Source of the DNA: an uncultured Bacteroides sp.
GTDB taxonomy: Bacteria > Bacteroidota > Bacteroidia > Bacteroidales > Bacteroidaceae
DNA length: 64,000 bases
Reading direction: 5' to 3'
Assembly: GCA_902388495.1 (NCBI GenBank)
Contig: CABMPP010000005.1
Location: 1-64,000, forward strand
The translations under genes were made by a program, and so were the position numbers. How positions within the stretch are numbered: the first letter of the stretch is position 1; each line of letters starts with the position of its first letter. Below are positions 1-8,691 of the stretch, in pieces. The notes below the pieces were generated by a model that saw nothing but the letters and a program-made list of their open reading frames with translations, had not been told where the DNA came from and did not search any database.

Positions 1-42
1 CCGCAAGCGGGCACCTCCCCTTTCAGGCGGAGGAGTTTGAGA
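1..42. repeat. Truncated intergenic hairpin repeat at left edge
   Basis: Read on the minus strand, this stretch downstream of hisC contains CCTCCGCC, TGAAA and GGGGAGG, followed by GCCCGCTTGCGG at the window edge. The first arms form a short hairpin and a second appears to start. It resembles GC-rich hairpin repeats that I recall from intergenic regions of Bacteroidetes genomes, but the element is cut by the window edge, so the full unit cannot be seen. Confidence 0.3.
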
Positions 43-71
43 TACACTTGTTATCACACGACACTAAATTA

Positions 72-1109
72 TCATTTATACCTTTTCAACGCCTCTACCA
101 ACTTCTCATTCTCCATCCGCGTTCCCACCGTCACGCGCAGGCAGTTTCCGCAGAGTGAAACGGAGTGGCGGTTGCGCACGATAATCCCCTCACCGACGAG
201 ATATTTGTAAATATTCACAGCATCCGTCACGCGGACCAGGAAGAAATTGGCGTCCGAAGGGAACAAATGCTCTGTACAAGGTAGTTCAGCAAATTCAGCT
301 TCCAAGTTTCCACGCTCTTCTTTCAAGGTTCTCACCCAACGCTCTATTTCGTAATACCGATGCAGCATTTCCACCGCCTGCTTCTGCGTCAGCTGATTCA
401 CATTATAGGGATATTTTATCTTATTGAGAACCCCGATAATCTCCGGCGAAGCAAACGCCATGCCCAGGCGGATTGCCGCACATCCCCATGCTTTGGAGAA
501 AGTCTGAAGCACAATGAGATTGGGATATTTATCCAGCTCTTCGAGGAAAGAAGGCGCTTCGGAGAAGTCATTGTAAGCTTCATCAAGTATCACCAGTCCG
601 TCGAAGTTACGAATCAGTTTTTCAATCTCGCTGCGGAGCAGGTCGTTTCCGCTCGGATTATTGGGCGAGCAGAGGAAGATCAGTTTGGTCCGCTCATCGG
701 ATGCTTCCAGCAGTTTGTCTGCCGAGAACTGGAAATTTTCATCGAGCAGCACCTTGCGGTATTCCACATCGTTCACACCAGCGCAGACCTGATACATTCC
801 ATAAGTAGGGTCTATGGCTACCACATTGTCTATGCGCGGTTCACAAAAGGCACGAAACACCAGGTCGATTGCCTCATCGCTTCCATTTCCCAGGAAGATG
901 TGTTCGGGACTCACTTTTTTTATCTTCGCCAACTCCGTTTTCAGTTCCCTTTGCATCGGGTCCGGATAACGGTTGTGCGGCATATTGTACGGATTCTCGT
1001 TTGCATCGAGAAAGACGGATGCAGCAGCACCGCTATATTCATCACGTGCCGAAGAATAGGGCTTCAAGCTCCAGATGTTCGGCCGGGTCAGTTCTTGCAA
1101 TGTTCTCAT
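72..1109 (-). CDS. hisC: Histidinol-phosphate aminotransferase HisC
   Basis: PLP-dependent fold-type I aminotransferase of histidine biosynthesis, converting imidazole-acetol phosphate plus glutamate to histidinol phosphate in the cytoplasm. The 345-residue length is normal for HisC. Visible motifs are the substrate loop GNGSDEAI (residues 74-81), SPNNPSG (148-154), DEAYNDF (176-182) and the PLP lysine K206 in TFSKAWG; an RxxxG stretch near the end (RVTVGT) is also typical. It is the third gene of the leftward hisG-hisD-hisC operon, 17 bases after the hisD stop. In other Bacteroides hisB often follows; here only non-coding sequence remains before the edge. It is expected to be controlled by the upstream His attenuator. 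Confidence 0.95.
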   Translation of the reverse strand: MRTLQELTRPNIWSLKPYSSARDEYSGAAASVFLDANENPYNMPHNRYPDPMQRELKTELAKIKKVSPEHIFLGNGSDEAIDLVFRAFCEPRIDNVVAIDPTYGMYQVCAGVNDVEYRKVLLDENFQFSADKLLEASDERTKLIFLCSPNNPSGNDLLRSEIEKLIRNFDGLVILDEAYNDFSEAPSFLEELDKYPNLIVLQTFSKAWGCAAIRLGMAFASPEIIGVLNKIKYPYNVNQLTQKQAVEMLHRYYEIERWVRTLKEERGNLEAEFAELPCTEHLFPSDANFFLVRVTDAVNIYKYLVGEGIIVRNRHSVSLCGNCLRVTVGTRMENEKLVEALKRYK

Positions 1110-1126
1110 GTCGGGAGATTTATGAT

Positions 1127-2419
1127 TTATAATTTATGATTTATTACTTCCAGTCTGACGGTTACTGCATTTTTATGCGCATCCAGGTGTTCGTTGGCAG
1201 CCATCGTTTCAATGGCAGGGCCGATGGTGCGTATTCCTTCGGGCTTTATCTCCTGGAAAGTTATCTTGCGGATAAAGCTGTCCAGGCTGACGCCACTATA
1301 TGCCTTGGCATAACCATTGGTAGGCAATGTATGGTTTGTGCCCGAAGCATAATCTCCCGCACTTTCCGGCGTAAGCGAACCCAGGAATACCGAACCGGCA
1401 TTCACCACACGTTCTGCCACGGACAGGTAATCGGCTGTTTCAACAATCAAGTGTTCGGGAGCGTATGCGTTGGTCAGCTCGATGGCTTCTTCCATATTGT
1501 GCACTACGATCAATTTGCTGTTAGCAAGAGATTTCTCAGCAATCTCTTTACGGGGCAATAAGTCCAGTTGCCGTTCCACTTCTGCCTTCACGGCTTGCTG
1601 CAACCAGGCTGAGGTGGTAATAAGCATTGCCTGGCTGTCAACGCCATGCTCGGCCTGGCTCAACAAGTCGGCTGCCACAAATACAGGGTTGGCTGTTTCA
1701 TCTGCCAGCACTTCTACTTCGGACGGACCGGCAGGCATGTCAATCGCTACATCGCGCAGGCTTACCAACTGCTTGGCAGCCGTTACGTACTGATTGCCCG
1801 GTCCGAATATCTTGTACACCTTCGGCACACTCTCCGTTCCGTAAGCCATCGCAGCAATTGCCTGTACGCCACCGGCCTTGAAGATACGGCTGACACCTGC
1901 CACCCGGGCGGCAAACAATACAGCCGGATGCACTTTCCCGTCCTTGCCCGGAGGCGTGCAAAGCACAATCTCCTTGCACCCCGCAATCCGGGCGGGAACA
2001 GCCAGCATCAGCACGGTAGAGAACAACGGAGCCGTTCCGCCCGGAATATACAATCCCACTTTCTCGATGGCAACCGCCTTTTGCCAGCAGGTAACACCCG
2101 GTTGCGTCTGCACCTTCTTGCCTTCGAAACGCTGGGCGGCATGGAATGTTTCGATATTCTGTTTAGCCAGTCGGATGGCTGCTTTCAGTTCTTCGCTCAC
2201 CAGCGCTTCTGCCTCTTCCTGCTCTTCTTCGCTTACGGCCAGCGAAGCCAGCACTGCTTTGTCAAATTTCGCTTCGTATTCCAGCACAGCGCGGTCTCCC
2301 TCCGCCTTCACGCGGTCAATGATGCCTCGCACTGTATCGAACAGATTTTCCGTATTCATCACCGGACGTTTCAGGATATCTGCCCATTGGGATTTATCAG
2401 GATTAGTTATCAGGATCAT
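1127..2419 (-). CDS. hisD: Histidinol dehydrogenase HisD
   Basis: Zinc-dependent enzyme of the last two steps of histidine synthesis (histidinol to histidine, NAD+). The 430 residues match the family. By comparison with the E. coli enzyme, the zinc ligands appear to be Q255 and H258 (QAEHG), D356 (AGDYASG) and H415 (DAHKNAV), with E322/H323 (APEHLIV) as the catalytic acid/base pair; [10 protein letters not shown] (231-240) is also conserved. The gene starts 22 bases after hisG. Its last codons are embedded in an AT-rich repeated sequence (ATAAATCAT type) that recurs before each his gene, so the C-terminal VINHKL is repeat-encoded. Confidence 0.95.
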   Translation of the reverse strand: MILITNPDKSQWADILKRPVMNTENLFDTVRGIIDRVKAEGDRAVLEYEAKFDKAVLASLAVSEEEQEEAEALVSEELKAAIRLAKQNIETFHAAQRFEGKKVQTQPGVTCWQKAVAIEKVGLYIPGGTAPLFSTVLMLAVPARIAGCKEIVLCTPPGKDGKVHPAVLFAARVAGVSRIFKAGGVQAIAAMAYGTESVPKVYKIFGPGNQYVTAAKQLVSLRDVAIDMPAGPSEVEVLADETANPVFVAADLLSQAEHGVDSQAMLITTSAWLQQAVKAEVERQLDLLPRKEIAEKSLANSKLIVVHNMEEAIELTNAYAPEHLIVETADYLSVAERVVNAGSVFLGSLTPESAGDYASGTNHTLPTNGYAKAYSGVSLDSFIRKITFQEIKPEGIRTIGPAIETMAANEHLDAHKNAVTVRLEVINHKL

Positions 2420-2441
2420 GATAGTTATGAGTTATGGGGGA

Positions 2442-3296
2442 TTATAGAATCATTTTCTCTATTGGCAATACCAGTATTCCTTCTGCTCCCAGGGCTTTCA
2501 GTTTACCGATAATTTCCCAGAAACATTTCTCATCCAGCACCGTGTGCACGGAGCACCAGCCTTCTTGTGCCAGCGGCATCACCGTCGGGCTCTTCATGCC
2601 GGGCAACACTGACACAATCTCATCCAATTTATCTTTCGGCGCATTCATCAACACATATTTCTTGTCTTCGGCCGTCTTCACCGCATCCATGCGGAACAGC
2701 AGTTCCCGCAGTATTTCCAGCTTTTCTTCGCTCATGTTCTTGTTGCCGATGAGCAACGCTTCGGACTTCATCACCACTTCCACCTCCTTCAGGCGATTGC
2801 TCACCAGCGTGGAACCGGAACTTACGATATCAAAAATAGCGTCTGCCAGCCCGATTCCCGGAGCTACCTCTACCGAACCGGTAATAACATGTATCTCCGC
2901 ATTTACTCCCTGCTCTTTCAGATATGCAGAAAGGATTCCCGGATAAGACGTCGCAATCTTCTTTCCTTCAAACCACTTCACTCCGGGATACTCGATATCC
3001 TTTGGCATTGCCAATGACAACCGGCATTTACTGAAGCCCAGACGCTTCACAATCTCAGCATCCTCATTCTTCTCAACATACTCATTCTCGCCTACAATGC
3101 CGATATCAGCTACTCCGGTAGCTACCGACTGTGGAATATCATCATCCCTCAGGAACAACACTTCCAGCGGGAAGTTTGATGATTGTACCAGTAGCGAGCG
3201 TTTCATGGCACTCAACTTAATATCCGATTCTCCCAGGAATGACATCGTCTCATCATAAAGACGACCTTTGGCTTGTACTGCAATTCTTAGTAACAT
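2442..3296 (-). CDS. hisG: ATP phosphoribosyltransferase HisG (long form)
   Basis: First committed enzyme of histidine biosynthesis (ATP + PRPP). At 284 residues it is the long form, with a catalytic periplasmic-binding-like bilobed domain (about 1-210) and a C-terminal ACT-like regulatory domain (about 211-284) used for histidine feedback inhibition; no HisZ partner is therefore needed. The PRPP-binding loop lies at D156-N167 (DIVSSGSTLVSN). It is the first structural gene of the operon. Its start lies 43 bases beyond the leader terminator's stem-loop, so readthrough of that terminator would control it. Confidence 0.95.
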   Translation of the reverse strand: MLLRIAVQAKGRLYDETMSFLGESDIKLSAMKRSLLVQSSNFPLEVLFLRDDDIPQSVATGVADIGIVGENEYVEKNEDAEIVKRLGFSKCRLSLAMPKDIEYPGVKWFEGKKIATSYPGILSAYLKEQGVNAEIHVITGSVEVAPGIGLADAIFDIVSSGSTLVSNRLKEVEVVMKSEALLIGNKNMSEEKLEILRELLFRMDAVKTAEDKKYVLMNAPKDKLDEIVSVLPGMKSPTVMPLAQEGWCSVHTVLDEKCFWEIIGKLKALGAEGILVLPIEKMIL

Positions 3297-3339
3297 GAGA
3301 TTTATTGTTTATGATTTATTATTTTATTTCCAAACTCTT

Positions 3340-3380
3340 AAAAACAAAACGAGGCTTACCAATATCCGGCAAGCCTCGTT
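3340..3380 (-). terminator. his operon attenuator (intrinsic terminator)
   Basis: On the minus strand a 13-bp stem (AACGAGGCTTGCC pairing with GGTAAGCCTCGTT, one G-U pair, 7-base loop) is followed by TTTTGTTTTT. It sits between the His-rich leader peptide and hisG, with no other gene to terminate. This is the arrangement of a ribosome-mediated attenuator. The competing antiterminator pairing is not obvious; GGTGGGC just after the leader stop could pair weakly with GCTTGCC of the stem. Confidence 0.85.
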
Positions 3381-3423
3381 ATTTATGTTTTCGTTATACA
3401 CATACACTCATACGCCCACCGAG

Positions 3424-3471
3424 TTATTCGTCAGGATGATGATGGTGATGATGTGCAACGATATTCTTCAT
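3424..3471 (-). CDS. his operon leader peptide, six consecutive His
   Basis: A 15-codon ORF, MKNIVAHHHHHHPDE, begins ATG at 3471 with an AAAGGAAA stretch just upstream and ends TAA at 3424. Six consecutive histidine codons (five CAT, one CAC) directly ahead of a terminator and hisG mark it as a regulatory leader. When charged tRNA-His is scarce the ribosome should stall here and prevent terminator formation. It is predicted to start about 14 bases after the promoter TSS. Function is inferred from the well-known enterobacterial his leader; the sequence itself is unambiguous. Confidence 0.9.
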   Translation of the reverse strand: MKNIVAHHHHHHPDE

Positions 3472-3491
3472 TTTCCTTTGTTTTGATGCGA

Positions 3492-3523
3492 CAAAAGTAA
3501 ACCATCTGTTTGAAACTACCAAA
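3492..3523 (-). promoter_or_regulatory. his operon promoter
   Basis: The -7 box TACTTTTG (3492-3499) and -33 box TTTG (3520-3523) are separated by 20 bases on the minus strand, matching the Bacteroides consensus fully. The start would be near 3485, just before the leader peptide. Confidence 0.8.
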
Positions 3524-3568
3524 GATTTATCACAAAAAGTTTGGTTTTTCTTTCAATTTCTTAGTTTC

Positions 3569-3624
3569 AGACAAAAGAACAAAAGAACAAACTATCTCAA
3601 ATATGTTCTTTTGTTCTTATGTCT
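3569..3624 (-). terminator. Long AT-rich hairpin after thioesterase gene
   Basis: Two 21-base arms (3569-3589 and 3604-3624) are complementary with one mismatch around a 14-base loop. It begins 20 bases beyond the stop of the leftward thioesterase gene and lies upstream of the his promoter, so it probably ends that transcript. The stem is A/G-rich and lacks a long U tract, so terminator function is a guess. Confidence 0.4.
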
Positions 3625-3644
3625 TAAAAGATAAATAAAGCTTT

Positions 3645-4136
3645 TCAAATCAGCGGCAATATCTCTTCCGGCTCTACATCACAATGATGGAAACACATCT
3701 CAGCTTCTGCTTTCTCCTTCGGGAAAGTGAAGTATGTACAGGTAGCTTCCGTACACAGTTCCCCCATGCTGTTGTATAACCGTGCTTCTATAATAGCGAT
3801 GTTGCGCTTCTGCTCCCTCAGTGAGGCACGCAGCACCACATGAGTATCCTGGGTCGATATGGATTTGCGGAAGCGGGTTTCCATTTTCGATGTCACCCCG
3901 CCGGTCTGCAATTTGCGGAACACCACCCAACCGCAGATTTCATCCAGCAGCACAGACTGAATACCTCCATGCAGCGTATTCAGCCAACCCTGATATTCCG
4001 GACGCGGCTTCCAAATGCTTACCACCTCATCGCCATCCTCATAAAACTCCATTCTCACACCGGCTTCATTGTCGGGCGAACACCCGAAGCAATTATAGCC
4101 TTCCATGTTCTTCCATGGATTGATAATCTTTTTCAT
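3645..4136 (-). CDS. Hotdog-fold acyl-CoA thioesterase (PaaI-like)
   Basis: 163-residue protein of the hotdog thioesterase superfamily. It has an N-terminal NCFGC segment, a central helix LHGGIQSVLLDEICGW with the conserved D/E that activates water, and a following beta segment (VTSKMETRFRKSI). Proteins of this type hydrolyse acyl-CoA esters in the cytoplasm; the substrate cannot be told. The reading frame is open further upstream, but the M at 4136 (MKKIINPW) is chosen because a -7 box lies at 4166-4173, inside that extension, and the upstream residues are hydrophobic and unlike the family. It stands alone between the his operon and a divergent DUF4421 gene. Confidence 0.75.
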   Translation of the reverse strand: MKKIINPWKNMEGYNCFGCSPDNEAGVRMEFYEDGDEVVSIWKPRPEYQGWLNTLHGGIQSVLLDEICGWVVFRKLQTGGVTSKMETRFRKSISTQDTHVVLRASLREQKRNIAIIEARLYNSMGELCTEATCTYFTFPKEKAEAEMCFHHCDVEPEEILPLI

Positions 4137-4165
4137 AACACTCTCTATTGGTTCTTCTTTTGCCA

Positions 4166-4173
4166 CAAATATA
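4166..4173 (-). promoter_or_regulatory. -7 box of thioesterase gene
   Basis: TATATTTG on the minus strand, 30 bases before the chosen ATG; matches TAnnTTTG. No clear -33 box at the usual distance. Confidence 0.55.
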
Positions 4174-4307
4174 GTCAGAATTCGATTGCAGCTCACGAAA
4201 AACAGCCAAATCGTCCAGAAAACAACAGAAAAAAAGAAAAACGGAGCAATCTTTTTCCGATTCTGCACTGTTTTTTATATCTTCGTTTTCGATTCATTAA
4301 AAAGGAA

Positions 4308-5417
4308 ATGATGCTGAAAGGAGTAATCTTTTGTTTATTCATATTGTTGCCGCTATCGCTGTTTGCCCAAAACGAAGAGAAGGATTCTTTGTTACGCAAC
4401 GGCGGCATTTCGCATGTCCCGCAAGGAAGATTCAAGAAAGCGATAAAGCATTTCCTCAATTTCAGCGATTTCGACACCACTTATATCAGTCCCAACCGAT
4501 ATAACTATGCCTTGATGCTCGACCATTTCACCAATTACGAATACTACTCCATAAGCAATGCCGCTCCCCAACCGCAACATCTCCAGTTTTCGCCCAATCC
4601 ACATAATAAGGTAGGAGCTTACTTTGGTTGGCGCTGGATATTCTTGGGATGGTCCATCGATACGGACGGCCTCTATGGAAAGAAAAACGGGAAAAAGAAG
4701 GGAACAGAGTTTGACCTCAGTCTTTACAGTTCCAAGCTGGGAGTGGATATATTCTATCGCCGTACGGGAAACAATTACAGGATACACCGGGTGACAGGCT
4801 TCTCCGACCGTGTACCTTCAAATTATTCCGAAGATTTCGACGGACTGAAGGTCGATATGAAAGGACTGAATCTATACTATATATTCAATAACCGACGTTT
4901 TTCCTATCCGGCAGCTTTCAGCCAGTCCACCAATCAGCGACGCAACGCCGGATCGTTCATTGCGGGTTTCTCTGTCTCTGCACACAATCTGAACTTCGAC
5001 TATACCAAGCTTCCCGAAATAATCCAGGAGACAATGGATCCGGACATGAAAGTGAAGCACATCAAATACACCAATATCAGCCTCAACTTCGGCTATGCCT
5101 ACAACTGGGTATTTGCACGCAACTGTCTGGCATGCTTGTCACTCTGTCCGGCTGTAGCCTACAAGACCTCGCGCATCAAGAAAGCAGAAGAACAAAAGGA
5201 CGATTGGTACAAGAATCTCAATATTGACTTCATCCTGAGAGCCGGGGTGGTATACAATAACAGCAAATACTTCGTAGGCACTTCTTTCGTAGGTCGCACT
5301 TACGATTATTACCGGCACAACTTCTCCCTGAACAATGGCTTCGGCACACTGCAGGTATATGCAGGATTCAACTTCTATTTGAAGAAGGAATACCGCAAAG
5401 CTAAACAAAATCAATGA
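4308..5417 (+). CDS. DUF4421 family outer-membrane-type protein
   Basis: 369 residues with a signal peptide (MMLKGVIFCLFILLPLSLFAQ) and then alternating aromatic/hydrophobic beta-strand segments such as VGAYFGWRWIFLGWSID and LQVYAGFNFYL. This is the look of a small outer-membrane barrel, and it matches what I know of DUF4421 in Bacteroidetes; no function is established. The frame is open from 3840, but the start at 4308 (or 4311) gives the signal peptide, and a near-consensus -7 box TATCTTCG lies at 4278-4285. It ends 7 bases before the convergent DUF2490 gene. Confidence 0.75.
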   Translation: MMLKGVIFCLFILLPLSLFAQNEEKDSLLRNGGISHVPQGRFKKAIKHFLNFSDFDTTYISPNRYNYALMLDHFTNYEYYSISNAAPQPQHLQFSPNPHNKVGAYFGWRWIFLGWSIDTDGLYGKKNGKKKGTEFDLSLYSSKLGVDIFYRRTGNNYRIHRVTGFSDRVPSNYSEDFDGLKVDMKGLNLYYIFNNRRFSYPAAFSQSTNQRRNAGSFIAGFSVSAHNLNFDYTKLPEIIQETMDPDMKVKHIKYTNISLNFGYAYNWVFARNCLACLSLCPAVAYKTSRIKKAEEQKDDWYKNLNIDFILRAGVVYNNSKYFVGTSFVGRTYDYYRHNFSLNNGFGTLQVYAGFNFYLKKEYRKAKQNQ

Positions 5418-5424
5418 TTAGAGT

Positions 5425-6090
5425 TTAAAAACGATAACTGCATTCTACCCCTACTATATTCTTTCGCTCATTCTCCTCCCACTGCCTGCAATAGAACACG
5501 TCCGCCTCCCAACGAGAAGAAAGAGGCAAAGTAATCCCGCCCCGGTAGCGCATCCGCTTCAGTTCGAAGTGCTCAGCACGTGCCAAACTATTATAGAACT
5601 CTACCGATACATACGGCTCTATTTTAGAGTTTTGAAGTTCATAAGCAAGCCTAAGGCGCGAGCGAAGCCGCGGATTACTCTTGTCTCCGGCTGCATTGGC
5701 CTGAAATCGTTCGCGCAAAGAAAGTTTTATCCGCTGCAAACGGGTAGAAACCGTTCCGTCAATGTGATATCGATGCCGAAGCTTCCAACCTGCATCCCTC
5801 CGGTTCCGGTAATGCATCTCATATCCGCCACCCAACTTCAGGAAAGGAAGCACCGTATAGACGCCACCTACCTCCAGTCCCAAGCGGTCGGTTTTCCCTA
5901 AATTATCTTTCGTCCGCCATTCCAAGCCACCAGATATAGCAAATGCCGGCTTCACTTTATATTCGAAACCGACATTTGCCCAAGTTGCAAAATCCTTATC
6001 CTGTGCCTGCAATGAAAATTGGGACATACCTATCAAAACAATAAACAGAAAATAAGCTCTGCCTCCATTTACAGTGTTCTTTAGCATCAT
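5425..6090 (-). CDS. DUF2490 family protein, predicted outer-membrane barrel
   Basis: 221 residues. A signal peptide ends near LQAQ (residue about 30), then come repeated amphipathic strands (WANVGFEYKVKPAFAISGGLEWR, YEMHYRNRR, LRHRYHIDG, LSLRERFQ) ending in the aromatic C-terminal ECSYRF, as expected for a BAM-assembled barrel. It fits DUF2490, a Bacteroidetes family of unknown role. Convergent with the DUF4421 gene; both may be simple outer-membrane proteins that are only neighbours. Confidence 0.75.
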   Translation of the reverse strand: MMLKNTVNGGRAYFLFIVLIGMSQFSLQAQDKDFATWANVGFEYKVKPAFAISGGLEWRTKDNLGKTDRLGLEVGGVYTVLPFLKLGGGYEMHYRNRRDAGWKLRHRYHIDGTVSTRLQRIKLSLRERFQANAAGDKSNPRLRSRLRLAYELQNSKIEPYVSVEFYNSLARAEHFELKRMRYRGGITLPLSSRWEADVFYCRQWEENERKNIVGVECSYRF

Positions 6091-6121
6091 ATCCTTAGTA
6101 CGTATTACATAAATTAAGGTA

Positions 6122-6129
6122 CAAAGCTA
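6122..6129 (-). promoter_or_regulatory. -7 box of DUF2490 gene
   Basis: TAGCTTTG on the minus strand, 32 bases before the ATG; full match to TAnnTTTG. Confidence 0.55.
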
Positions 6130-6199
6130 AAGATAAATTCTGTAACAAATCTGGAATAAACTCGTAAAAGACTCGAACAAGAGGCATTTATTGACCGAA

Positions 6200-7705
6200 T
6201 TAATCATTTACTCTTGCATTCTTTACAGGCATATCCGCATCCACGCTTTTACGCCAGTCATCCAACATCTGCAATAACTTTTGTGCTATCTCCGGTTTCT
6301 CCATCTTCAGATTATTCTGTTCGGACAAGTCTGCCGGCAAGTCGTACAGTTCAATTTCTCCGGTATCGTAAAACTGGATTAATTTATAGTTCCCCATACG
6401 CACTGCTCCCGACGGTCTTCCTCCTTGATTGGAGTAATGAGGGTAATGCCAATATACAGCATCACGGTGAACACGCTGTTTACCCTCCAGCAATGGCAAG
6501 AGGCTGATACCATCGAGATGCTGCTCCGGACGCAGTTTACTTCCGGTCATTTCCAAGATAGTAGGATAATAATCGGTAGAAGTCACAATACTGTCGCATG
6601 AACTTCCGGCACCTTTCATATCCGACATACGCACTATCAGCGGCTCCCTTATTCCACCCTCATAGGTAAAGCCTTTCCCACCTCTCAACGGACGATTGGA
6701 AGTGGGCGAACCCTCGGAAGTTGCCAGGCCTCCATTATCGGAAGTAAATATAATGATTGTATTTTCATATAATCCCAGGCGCTTCAACTCATCTATAATT
6801 CTGCCAACATTTTCGTCCATACTGGCAATCATAGCTGCATAAATTGCATTACTCTGAAGAATTCTTTCCATACGCGTAGAATCCTGATAGGGCTGTTTAC
6901 GCTTCCATTCCGGATTTGTATCAAACGTTTCCAATGACAGCAAACCCATCTTCCGAGCCTTCTCCTCGAAATATTTAACCTTTTCCGGTTTCGCCAACAA
7001 TGGAGTATGCACCTGATAGAAAGGTAGATTAATGAAGAAAGGCTTGTCTTTAAAGTTCCGGAGTATCTTTATGCACTCATCCCCCAACCTGTCAGTCAGG
7101 TATTCCCCCTTCGGTCCATCGGTCAGATAAGGATTATGATAAGGAGAGAAATACCCGTCTTTACCGGGCCCTCCCTTATTGCATCCGGCAATATTTATAT
7201 CGTAACCCTGATATTGCGGATAAGTAAGCGAATCGACCGAGCAGTTCCATTTTCCGACATGAGCCGTCCGGTACCCTTCGAGTCTCAAAGCCTCCGCAAT
7301 TGTAAATTCACTTAACGGCATATTTTGCACAAAGTCCACCGGCAGTACCGGACAAGTAGCGTCTATTATCTCTTTACGTGAAGGTACGGAATATCCACCA
7401 GGGATATAATCCGTCAAATGAAGCCGTGCCGGATACTTCCCGGTCTGAAAACTGGCGCGCGTAGGAGAGCTTACGGGACATGCCGCATAAGCATTCGTAA
7501 AACGTACCCCTTCTTTAGATAATTGGTCGATGTTAGGAGTCTCATAAAACGAACTGCCGTAACATCCTAAGTCCATCCATCCTAAATCATCGGCAAGAAT
7601 AAAAAGGACATTCGGCTTCACTGCCTCTGTTGCAGATTGTGCATGGGCAGAAGCTATCCCTATGGACAGCAAAGCCAGTTCTGAAATAAATATCTTTCTG
7701 TTCAT
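6200..7705 (-). CDS. Periplasmic sulfatase (S1 family, serine type)
   Basis: 501-residue arylsulfatase-like enzyme with signal peptide (cleavage near AHAQ, residue 23). The metal site begins at D39/D40 (LADDLGW). The activation motif is S79-S-P-T-R83 followed by TGKYPAR, so the formylglycine would be made from serine by an anaerobic maturase (anSME), the usual case in Bacteroides. The C-terminal sulfatase subdomain is present. It removes sulfate esters from an extracellular or periplasmic substrate; glycans are usual. Start M at 7705 is used because it gives the signal peptide. It is the last gene of the leftward SusCD locus and lies 78 bases after a GDPD gene. The exact substrate is unknown. 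Confidence 0.85.
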   Translation of the reverse strand: MNRKIFISELALLSIGIASAHAQSATEAVKPNVLFILADDLGWMDLGCYGSSFYETPNIDQLSKEGVRFTNAYAACPVSSPTRASFQTGKYPARLHLTDYIPGGYSVPSRKEIIDATCPVLPVDFVQNMPLSEFTIAEALRLEGYRTAHVGKWNCSVDSLTYPQYQGYDINIAGCNKGGPGKDGYFSPYHNPYLTDGPKGEYLTDRLGDECIKILRNFKDKPFFINLPFYQVHTPLLAKPEKVKYFEEKARKMGLLSLETFDTNPEWKRKQPYQDSTRMERILQSNAIYAAMIASMDENVGRIIDELKRLGLYENTIIIFTSDNGGLATSEGSPTSNRPLRGGKGFTYEGGIREPLIVRMSDMKGAGSSCDSIVTSTDYYPTILEMTGSKLRPEQHLDGISLLPLLEGKQRVHRDAVYWHYPHYSNQGGRPSGAVRMGNYKLIQFYDTGEIELYDLPADLSEQNNLKMEKPEIAQKLLQMLDDWRKSVDADMPVKNARVND

Positions 7706-7783
7706 AATGGTTATATTTAAGGCAATAGAAGGGTATCCCGAACTAAAAAGTCCGGAATACATCTCCTTTATTCATTTCAAATA

Positions 7784-8680
7784 TCAATCGTGTAAGTTTC
7801 TGCTTCTCAGATAGTCGAGCAGATATTGCGGACGGTCGGTCTGAATAATTCTCGCACCAAGCTTATCAATTAAATAACCATATCCTTCATCCGGATTCTT
7901 TAAAGACATGTCATCGTCATGCCCTCCGGCCATTGTATCCCAAAGGGTGTTATACCAAATCAAAGCGCGTCCGTCAAGAGATGATTTCAATTTTATGGGT
8001 AGCGGATTGGAATCTTTCACAAATAGCAACTCAAAAGCCACCGGATTCATATCTTTGATAAATGTTTCTATCTGCTGTTCGGCATCTGCATTATCAAGGT
8101 TTACTATAGGCATATAAATCACATCATTCAAGTAAGCACCAAATTGTTTTTTCACTTCTTCGGCAGATCTATTGCCTTTCATGATAATCTGCTTCGTCGT
8201 TCCGGTTTTCTTCATCAAAGCATATACTTGTTCGAAATACCGGTCGGCTTTGTCAAGATTCAGCATGATTTTCCCCTTAGCATGCATCAAAGCTTCCTCT
8301 AAAGTCGGGACGTTATGTATAGTGCGGATGGCACAACCATTCTTCAGTTTCAACTTCCGAATAGAGTCCAAAGTCACTTCTACTATCTTGCCTTTTCCCG
8401 TGGTAGTTCGATCCAGTGCAGGGTCATGCATCAATATGAGTTGTCCGTCCTTGGTGCGCTGTACGTCCAACTCTACAATATCCACTCCCATCTTGATGGC
8501 GTTATCAATTGCTTCCAGAGAGTTCTCCGGGAAATTGCGCCAGTCACCACGGTGTGAAGCAACGATAACTGAGCTCTGATCCCGACTTAATAACTTCTCA
8601 CGAATTTGACTGACTCTGTCTTGTGCACAGAGCTGTACGGTAACCAATAAGGCAACCAGTATAAATAAGTTCCTTCTCAT
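7784..8680 (-). CDS. Glycerophosphodiester phosphodiesterase, secreted (copy 1)
   Basis: 298-residue GDPD-family TIM barrel with signal peptide (CAQ near residue 20). Catalytic and metal-site residues are visible: H43-R44 (SHRGDW), E52 (PENS), E70 and D72 (VELDVQ), and H85-D86 (LMHDP). The family hydrolyses glycerophosphodiesters to glycerol-3-phosphate and an alcohol; some members act on other phosphodiesters. It sits 11 bases after a second GDPD gene and upstream of the sulfatase in one operon with SusC/SusD. The two copies are clearly paralogues but diverged, so they may act on different head groups. Confidence 0.85.
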   Translation of the reverse strand: MRRNLFILVALLVTVQLCAQDRVSQIREKLLSRDQSSVIVASHRGDWRNFPENSLEAIDNAIKMGVDIVELDVQRTKDGQLILMHDPALDRTTTGKGKIVEVTLDSIRKLKLKNGCAIRTIHNVPTLEEALMHAKGKIMLNLDKADRYFEQVYALMKKTGTTKQIIMKGNRSAEEVKKQFGAYLNDVIYMPIVNLDNADAEQQIETFIKDMNPVAFELLFVKDSNPLPIKLKSSLDGRALIWYNTLWDTMAGGHDDDMSLKNPDEGYGYLIDKLGARIIQTDRPQYLLDYLRSRNLHD

Positions 8681-8691
8681 ATTCTTTCAAT

